64,000 bases of DNA from positions 226,591 to 290,590 of the forward strand of contig JAJVDF010000969.1 in NCBI GenBank assembly GCA_022410635.1. Direction: 5' to 3'. The DNA comes from Tretioscincus oriximinensis (Eukaryota; Chordata; Lepidosauria; Squamata; Gymnophthalmidae). The notes below the pieces were generated by a model. The model saw only the letters and a list, made by a program, of their open reading frames with translations, did not search any database and had not been told where the DNA came from. Both the position numbers and the translations under genes were made by a program. Shown piece after piece: positions 56,996-64,000 of this stretch (within the stretch, counting starts at the first letter, position 1; each line of letters opens with the position of its first letter).

Positions 56996-57000
56996 GTCTG

Positions 57001-57101
57001 ACCCTTCTTCTTTTTCTTCTTCTGATTCTGATTCCTTTCTTCTTCCTCCTCCTCCTCCTTCTGCCCTCTCTTCCTTCTTCTCCCCACTCCTCTCTTCCTC
57101 C
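57001..57101. repeat. CTT/CCT-rich pyrimidine microsatellite
   Basis: (TTC)n and (CCT)n rich stretch with a few interruptions, shorter and less pure than the tract at 2742. Confidence 0.8.
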
Positions 57102-57235
57102 TCTTCGGCTGCGCGGCATGAATGTACTGGAGATCATCGAATTCCCCTTGTAGAGTGGACTTCACCGGAAATCCACTCTGCATGGTAACTCGATGATCTC
57201 TAGTTCATTCATGACATACGGCCGAAGAGGATGCA
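57102..57235. repeat. Imperfect ~130-bp inverted repeat (long hairpin)
   Basis: Left arm 'tcttcggctgcgcggcatga' through 'ctggagatcatcga' and 'tagagtggacttcaccgg' is matched by the reverse complement of the right arm ('tcttcggccgtatgtcatga', 'ctagagatcatcga', 'cagagtggatttccgg'). The arms are about 60 bp and roughly 80% alike, with a loop of a few bases. It has no recognised tRNA boxes and its family is unknown. Confidence 0.75.
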
Positions 57236-57239
57236 CGTG

Positions 57240-57620
57240 GCTGGAGGCCCTGACGAAGAAGGGGTGGAGAATGGATGGTGAGTGAAATGAGGGCATAGAG
57301 GCGGCTCCACCCAGTCAGCAGAGGCTGATCGGTCCCTGCTGCCTGGCTGCGCTGCCATCCAAACGGCAGAGGCCAAGTTGCAGCCAGGCTGTGGAGGCCC
57401 ATTGGCCCACCCAATCATCCTCTGCTGCCTGATAAGATGGATTGTTGAGCCACGGGGTCCAATCGGCCTGGCTGTGGCTTCATCCAGGTGGTAGAGGACA
57501 ATCGGCCACCATGACCTGGCTGTGGCAGCCTCCACTGTTGGTTCCGGCCTGGTCCCTTTGGATCCCAGGGGTGTGGTTTTTATCACGGTCCTGGCCTAGA
57601 GCCCTGAGGGCTTGAGCTGA
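57240..57620. other. GC-rich degenerate tandem-like region, unassigned
   Basis: GC-rich DNA in an AT-rich setting. It has recurring 'ggcctggctgtgg', 'ccatccaaacggcagaggcc' and 'catccaggtggtagaggaca' blocks that look like a decayed minisatellite with units of about 60-110 bp. The antisense open frame of 125 codons has no recognised domain. Confidence 0.45.
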
Positions 57621-57779
57621 CATGCAATGCCCCTGTGTGCGATGCATGCTGGGATGGCACCTAATGGTGCTGTTCTCGTATGCATCCCCTATTGCTGGCT
57701 GCTGGCTGCTAAGGCTAGTAACCTCCTGGACGTACGCATTTTGATGTCAACCAGGATGGCTCGTTTGCCTTTTATATGT

Positions 57780-58440
57780 TGTCGGGGTTCGCCATTAGTG
57801 ATGTATATTAATTGGCATTAATATATTGATATAAAATATACAAGAATTGGTCCCCAGAAGCCCAGGCCTCTTGTTTGCAAAAAAATTGAGAAATTCCCAG
57901 CACAGGGTGTTGCAAGGAAGCTAATCTCTCTTCGTGCCCTGAAGCAACACACATTTAGCAAGTTTACCTGCACCCATTATCTCAAGGTGCACCCATTGTA
58001 TCTGGAGCCCTGGCTTAATGGCATTAGTCAATTGCCTGGATAGCCCAGAGGAAGTTCTTCGTCCGCCCTTCTCCATTGGGTGAAAGACCGGCCACAGGTC
58101 CTGGAAGCTACAAGGATCAATCTTGTATCACCCAAACCATACCCATATTTGGAGTTTCCTGACACAGGCTGCGCCCCTTGGGAGGAGGGACAAACGTCAC
58201 ACAGGTGTCACAACCTGGGCCCACCTCCGGTCCACCCCAAACCACACCTTTGGAACTCCCATTGTCTGACGTCTTTTTCTTGTACACACCTTCTGTTTTG
58301 ATGTCAATAAAAACCAGTGCACAGAGGTGCTCTGGAGGTTCCATGACCCACGTAGGCCTCCTAGATCTTGCCTCTTGATCTAAGTTTATGGCCTCTGTGT
58401 GAGTTCTTGATGGGAGTCAGATTCTACACGTGTCCGTATC
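57780..58440 (+). repeat. Solo LTR of the same family (copy 3)
   Basis: Starts TGTCGGGGTTCGCC. It has 'acaggctgcgccccttggga', 'cgtcacacaggtgtcacaac', 'cacaccttctgttttgatgt' with TCAATAAAAACC, then 'ccatgacccacgtaggcctc'. It is the most complete copy at its 5' side. No internal region follows. The 3' end is approximate. Confidence 0.68.
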
Positions 58441-61400
58441 CTGATGATTCAGCTGCCTCTGATATGCAGACACCTTATAACGTGGTAAGCAACCCCCCGT
58501 TAATATGTAAAGATGTCCATAACATAGACTCTTCCCTTCTCCACAGTTTCCAAAATTTCATTTTTTCTACTGAATTCTCTATCCATCTCCTTTTTGGCTT
58601 TCCTTTCCTATTTTTGCTTTCACTCTTTCCTAGATTTGGGGTCTTTGTCCAGTGCATCCTATCTTATTATGCTGTCAATATTTTTTGAAAGGCCCAATTT
58701 GCTTGAAGAAGATCAATGCTCTAGCATGGATTGTGGAATGATAAAGAAAAGCATGGTTTCTGTTATCACCTTTTTTGCCATTGATTTCCATAGACCAGGC
58801 AGTGATCCGTTGCCTGTCACTGTGGGCTGTAGTGTTTGAATGCAGATTATGCATATGCAGTCTACCTTAAACATCAGATATTGTTTTTATATTGTTTTTA
58901 ATTTGTTAATTTTGTGTTGATATTTTACTGTTCACTGCCCTGAGACCTTCAGGCATGGGGCAAGGTATAAATATAAATAAATAAACAAGATCAAAAGGTG
59001 ATACTGGCCTTTGTTCAAGGTGACCTGTTTTTATGCTAAACTTACACAAGAACACAATAGAAAATTATGGCAGTAAATAGCAGCAGGACAAGTACATAAA
59101 CAAGAGTTCAGTACTTTAGCTCAAAATAGAAGACTTACAGAAATTAGAGCCCTTCAGTTCAGACACAACAATACAAGGTTCACTTAGCATACATAGAAAG
59201 TATCAAGCATAAAGGATCATGAACTAAACCCGATTGACCAGACAATCAGATCGATTGTCGGCATCAACAAACCTTTGGCTGAAGGGTTCATGTTTATAGT
59301 TCCCTGCCTCTGCATTTTTCAGCCAGCTGGTCTGAGCATCTATGCAAGTGCACAACAAAGCAAGGTCAAATGTATGTTATTCATCACCCTAACTGAGCTC
59401 ATTTTCACTTTTATCTGCAGGAGACCCTTCTCAAAACCTTCAACTCAGTAGAGTCCTCACTGGACAAGAAGGATCACATTATATCTGTTTCCAGATCACA
59501 TCCTCACTTCATTATGTCTTGCTCATGTAGAAAGTTCTCCTTGGTGTGTTTTTAGAACACAGGTTTTGCTCCAAGGCTTAAAATTTTATTTGTGGCTTTT
59601 CACTGCAGAAATATCATCAAAAGAGGCATCTCTGGAGGAATCTTTAAACATTGCTATTGTCAGTTTGACTCAAGAGACATTTCCATTCAGATTCTGCCCT
59701 TATAAAGGCTTATATTTCAGCCTAGCTTCGATTGTCAAAGCCAAATACTGTCTCAGTGTACAAATAAATGAGTTGTGCTTGTCTGGAAAAGACTCTTATG
59801 TGACAACTTCTCTTTAAAAACATTTTCAGCTGCCTCTCCCTAGGGTTTATAATGTTCTCATCATGATGGCAGATGGCCACCTTTTCTTCTTGTTTCTCTT
59901 TTTTTAAAGAAATTGCAAGGGAAAACAGCTTAGGAGAGCAAACCTTGATATGGCTGCAAGAAAAATATGACAAATGTAATGCTGAATCTTGTTTCTTGAA
60001 AGATCTTTCTTCAAAGGGGCACTAGGGAGATTTTGAATCCCACCTGTTCTTGGTATTCATCACAATGTGTGCTCTTCATTCTCAGATATTGAGATCTCCA
60101 TGCATTCAGTAAAAACAGTAAGTGACTGTGGCAGCAGACAACACAAAATGTTAGAGACAATACCATTCTGTCTGGCTACAATCCATTTCTCAGAACGTTT
60201 CTGTCCAAAGAGATATGGAATATTTTAAATAATCTTTTCTGTTGGAAATTAAAGGCCCTACACTTCTACAATAGAATTAGAAGGCTGTGGGACTTACCAA
60301 GAAACAATTCTTGATACCCTGAACTTTAGTACAATTACAGTAATTTGGACATTGGCTTAAGAAATGTTTCCCTTCTACACTTTCACACTGTTGCTGTTTA
60401 AACTGTATATGTTTTTATCTTGTACTTTATTTTTATTTTGTACTTGTTTTACCCACACTGAGACACTTCAGTATAGGATGGGACAGAACAAACAACCCAT
60501 AAACAAAGCAGTTCTTCAGATTTTTGAAGCACTGTTAAATCAATCTTAGATGGTTATGGATGATGTAATTTTATATTAATATTATAATCTTAAAGTTTTT
60601 GTTTTAAATTCTTATGTTGGTTTTTAATTTATCGTTGTAACCCTCCTTGAGACCCTGAGGTATATGACAGAATAAAAATGCAACTCAATCAGTGAATCAA
60701 TCAATAAACAAACAAATACATTAATAAATAAATTGATTTACTGTTTGTTTCCACTGAGAATCAGAAAATTGTACCTCTATAGATATACTGAAACTATTTC
60801 CACAGCCTAGGACCAGCTGTGCTAGAAAAAGATTTGTAGGTTGTGAACAATCCTCCTAATTGGTTTCATATGTTACTCTGGAAGAATAAGATGGTTATTA
60901 AGCATTTGACATGGTGATTTGTTTATTTTTAGCTTAATGGTAAACATGCTGGCTATTAAATAATGGTTATCATATACTCTTGTGCTTCAGGCCTTTCCAG
61001 ATTGAAATTTTAATTTGTTTTATTCACCTTGTTTTGTAAGCTGCTTCAGGATAATATTTTAATGGAAAGTAGAGTTTAAATATTTTAAACAAATAATTAT
61101 ATAGTCCAATTAGTCTTTTTTAGGTAAGCAGCACCAGGTCCAAAATACGTACGTGAGCAAACTGGGAAGGTAAAAATGAACATAACTAAGTACTTTGGAA
61201 CATTCTATTCACTTTTCTCAAAAACAGGAATACAACAAAATCCCATCTGTATAATTACTGCTATTGCAGAAGTTGTAATGCGTAATGTACGGTAGTACAG
61301 GTCAATTATATATCAAAACCATGTGATTTTACTTTATAATTTGTTATGTCTTTTAAATAATAACATTTTAAGAACATGGCAACATTTTGTTTTCAATTGA

Positions 61401-62300
61401 GATATAATAAATCGAAGAAACATAACAAAACATATCTTGAAGATGAAGTTCCAAGTTTCTCCCCATCTAAGTCAACCCAAGAAACAGAAAGAATAGAATC
61501 ATCGAAAGCAGCCTGGTGGTTAAATGAGGGAATTTAAAAGTTGGTTTAGGTGAAATCATCATTAAAACAAACTTTCTATTGGATTACTGGATTGCACTTT
61601 ATATGAAAACATTAGGAAATGTTATACAACCTCTCAATTGTCCAGGCATAGGGCACATGCACCAAGTGCTTAATATTATTTCGGGGCACAGATGGTTCAC
61701 TTATGAGTCCATACTTCTTGAAAGCAATAATGAAACAACTAATATAGAATTATATGGTCTTTAACCAACTCCAATAATTTTAATTTTATTTTTATAGTTG
61801 TTTTGTTTTGAGTCGTTCACCTACTTGTTTTTATATTTATATTTACCGACAATGGTCTTATGACTAACCAATAAATCGAATTCATTCACCATAATGANTT
61901 TTAAACACATCTTTCATCCCATAGTTCATTTGTTGTGGAATATTTTTGAAGTTTGAAAAATAATACAGGGATCTTTCAAAATAGTCATCTTGTAATGTGA
62001 ATTATATGGTGTAATCTTAAGAAGAGCTGAAATTAAGCAAAGTATTTGTGTGTTATAATGGCTGCTTATCTACACCTATCTCTAAAAATGTAATCCTTAT
62101 GTATTTTATCTCATCCTACCTTTATATAGATTATTATTGGAGATAAAGCATTTCTGACATTTTTCTTGACTACAGAAACTCCTATACTGAAACATTCAAC
62201 CAAATGGCACCTTACCAATTCAGAACAATTAGTATAGTCACACTTATGTTTAAGAACTGTTTAATATTTTTCTCACTCAGAAATTTGATAATAGAACACG
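58441..62300. other. Mostly unassigned intergenic DNA with LINE/SINE tails
   Basis: Tail blocks ending in ATAAATAAATAAAC-type repeats occur at about 58895-58990 ('ccctgagaccttcaggcatg') and 60610-60720 ('ccttgagaccctgaggtata'). A weaker relative is at about 61030-61080. The rest shows no gene, CR1, L1 or LTR. The open frames here are under 85 codons with no domain. Confidence 0.5.
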
Positions 62301-62685
62301 TTAACTAAGCATGTACCTTCTTTTTAAAAGGAAACCATCTGCTCTGTATCCCCCTTTGTCAACAATCACACGTACTACTTCTGGACTAAAAGATGTGTTT
62401 AATTAAAGCCCTCACTTTATTTAGCTGAACAAAACAGTTTTAAATTTTATCCTGCCAAACAGACCTGGAGCACTACTTTCATTTATCATTTTTGCAATGA
62501 TGAGACAATATGTATATACATATACAGCCTTGCATAAATATGGGTACATCAAATTTTATTTCATGGGATGCCCATGTAGAAAATATGTGTTCTGCGCTTC
62601 AAAATAATTGCTTGTTCATAGTCCAAACAGAGCCTTATCTCAAGGCAAATGCATATGCGTATTTTTTGTCAGGAACAAGAAGGTG
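62301..62685 (-). other. Probable 3' UTR of the right-edge gene
   Basis: It follows the stop codon at 62686. On the minus strand the first AATAAA is at 62555-62560 (126 nt after the stop) and a second at 62416-62421. Either could set the cleavage site. The extent is a guess. Confidence 0.45.
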
Positions 62686-62994
62686 CTAGTACCACTTCAG
62701 TGATGCCGATGCCTTTACAGTGCGAACTGATGGAAGACGGTAACCTGAATGCTTCTTATTTTCAGAGAGACGTGACCTTGAAGGATTAATCAAAGGTGGC
62801 AAAGTAGACTTTTTTGTTGGATTCACCGCTTTCTTTCTTTCATTTGCTGCAGGCATTTTTGTGGACACTTCACCAAGCTCTGGAAATCCTAGCAGCAAAG
62901 CTTGTAAGTCAGACTGTGTGGTACAAACTATTCCCTTGCTTTTCATCTGTGGAGTCAAGGGTAAGTTGCTGGGTAAAGTCAAAGTTTCCAAATC
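62686..62994 (-). CDS. Probable last coding exon of an unidentified gene
   Basis: On the minus strand a strong acceptor (TTTTTTCTTCCCC tract, then CTGCAG|GAT) opens a phase-0 frame of 102 codons ending in TAG at 62686. The peptide is DLETLTLPSNLPLTPQ at its start and KASASLKWY at its end. It is rich in Ser, Lys, Pro and Leu, with LPPLINPSRSRLSENKK in the tail and no recognised domain, membrane segment or catalytic motif. Codon use is balanced, unlike the repeat-derived frames nearby. Two AATAAA signals lie downstream in the right orientation. It would be a same-strand neighbour upstream of FAM20A. I could not identify the gene. Confidence 0.6.
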   Translation of the reverse strand, partial: DLETLTLPSNLPLTPQMKSKGIVCTTQSDLQALLLGFPELGEVSTKMPAANERKKAVNPTKKSTLPPLINPSRSRLSENKKHSGYRLPSVRTVKASASLKWY

Positions 62995-64000
62995 CTGCAG
63001 TGGGTTTGGGGAAGAAAAAACACCATGATTCCTTAAAGGAACCATTAGGATTCAAGTAATAGAATCATACAAGAGTTATAGCGCTTTGCCTTTCACCCTA
63101 CAGTTCCTATTGTTTGCCAGGTCCAAGTACAGTTCACATGTGTTCATGTATTTTATGGAAGATTTAGAGAAGATCCTCTTTCCTCTCCCCCAAAATGGAT
63201 AGAGTTGCATTTAGAAAGTTGGGTGGGAGGCAGAAGCACTATCTGCATGGGAATTAAAAACACCACATTAGTGGCAGGTGCATTTTTCTACTGCTGCCTC
63301 CTCCCGACCCCTAGGATTCAAACCTGTGATGTAACCGTTCTGCAGTTATACGGGTTTTGTCAAGCAGGCTTAGTGCCATACTGGGAATGAAATCTGAAGT
63401 AATCAGGTTCAGGCCCTTGTTCTTCGCTTACTGTTTCTTGCACTGCCGTTGCTGAAGGGGGAGGAAGTGGGGCTGTGTTGTGGGACTGTCTGTCTGTCTG
63501 GGTTTATATTTTTTCTGCCCTTCCAGGGAGCAGTGCAGCTTAGAGCCAGATGCCACGGCTTTGCAGAGCTTGCTCCCATGGGCTAGGACTTGTCAGTGTG
63601 TAGGCTGTCATCAGTAAAACTTAGTATGTATTTGCGGCTGTGTGTGCATGTGTGTGAGTGTATTGTATAAACACCAAATGGCTGCAGCCTTTGGTTCATC
63701 ATGCAGCTGCCATTTTGAGTGTGGTTACTCAGTGTCCCTGTCTAATGACTGAGGGGATTCCCAGGACTTGTGGGTTTCCATGTCTTTCAGAGTTTTGGCA
63801 CTGTGGCTCCAGAGCTACTTATGTCTCATTATGTATTCTCCAGGCCTTCCCAGGACTCATGCCTGAGCTGGGGCACAGAGGCAGCATTTTATATGTGTGC
63901 ACACGTGCACATGTGTGTGAGTGTCTGCAGGTGTGTTTGAACCAAATGGCTGCCCCTGTTATGGCCATTTTTGCTTTGTTTGGTAGCCTGCTTCTACCCA
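62995..64000. other. Intron of the right-edge gene, or unassigned
   Basis: If the exon at 62686-62994 is real, this is its upstream intron. A (TG)n-like patch is at about 63640-63660, with another TG/CA-rich patch at about 63895-63935. No other exon was recognised. Confidence 0.45.

Noticed and set aside
57209..57586. 125-codon minus-strand frame
   Set aside because: It follows GC-rich decayed repeat units. No domain, no splice signals and no supporting start context.
1..64000. CRISPR array, operon, phage or bacterial defence genes
   Set aside because: The DNA is plainly vertebrate. No spaced direct repeats, Shine-Dalgarno-led gene strings or prokaryotic gene families were seen.

Overview
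This window is vertebrate nuclear DNA, most likely from a squamate reptile (lizard, snake or gecko). The reasons are the mixture of CR1 LINE 3' ends with ATTCTATGA tails, tRNA-derived SINEs of the Sauria type, several divergent L1 lineages in one locus, Ty3/gypsy remnants and LTR-class solo LTRs. Coding density is very low, there are no bacterial features, and CpG-rich DNA occurs only at one promoter. The scattered single N bases look like assembly ambiguities.

Only two host gene pieces are visible, both on the minus strand. Positions 1723-2132 are the first coding exon of FAM20A (secretory-pathway pseudokinase, partner of FAM20C). It has a clean splice donor, a CpG-rich upstream region with two CTG repeats and a 225-nt uninterrupted pyrimidine tract. 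Positions 1-1722 are therefore FAM20A intron 1, and the rest of the window is upstream of the gene. At the right edge, 62686-62994 looks like the last coding exon of another minus-strand gene, which I could not name.

The ~60 kb between them is a graveyard of transposons. From left to right: MITE and LINE fragments in intron 1; CR1 and SINE copies (3.7-18 kb); a foldback element with a hammerhead-like core (11.5 kb); a Tc1/mariner-type MITE (18.9 kb); a minus-strand gypsy element (20.6-28.6 kb) split by a full-length 6.2-kb L1; a second L1 (29.6-32.9 kb) that is 3'-truncated inside ORF2 but has an intact ORF1 and exact target-site duplications (TSDs); an unannotatable stretch (33.9-36.8 kb); three solo LTRs of one family (36.8, 44.8 and 57.8 kb); a decayed plus-strand sushi-type gypsy (38.2-39.8 kb); a very AT-rich, 5'-truncated third L1 (49.5-55.5 kb), itself hit by a second foldback copy and a CR1-like LINE; and largely unassignable sequence up to the terminal exon.

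The mobile elements do not form a working system. What is informative is their nesting order and insertion mechanics. The foldback family is the best candidate for something under-described: both copies have the same asymmetric architecture, 12-14 bp TSDs and no A-tail. All family names rest on motif reading only, since no database search was possible.
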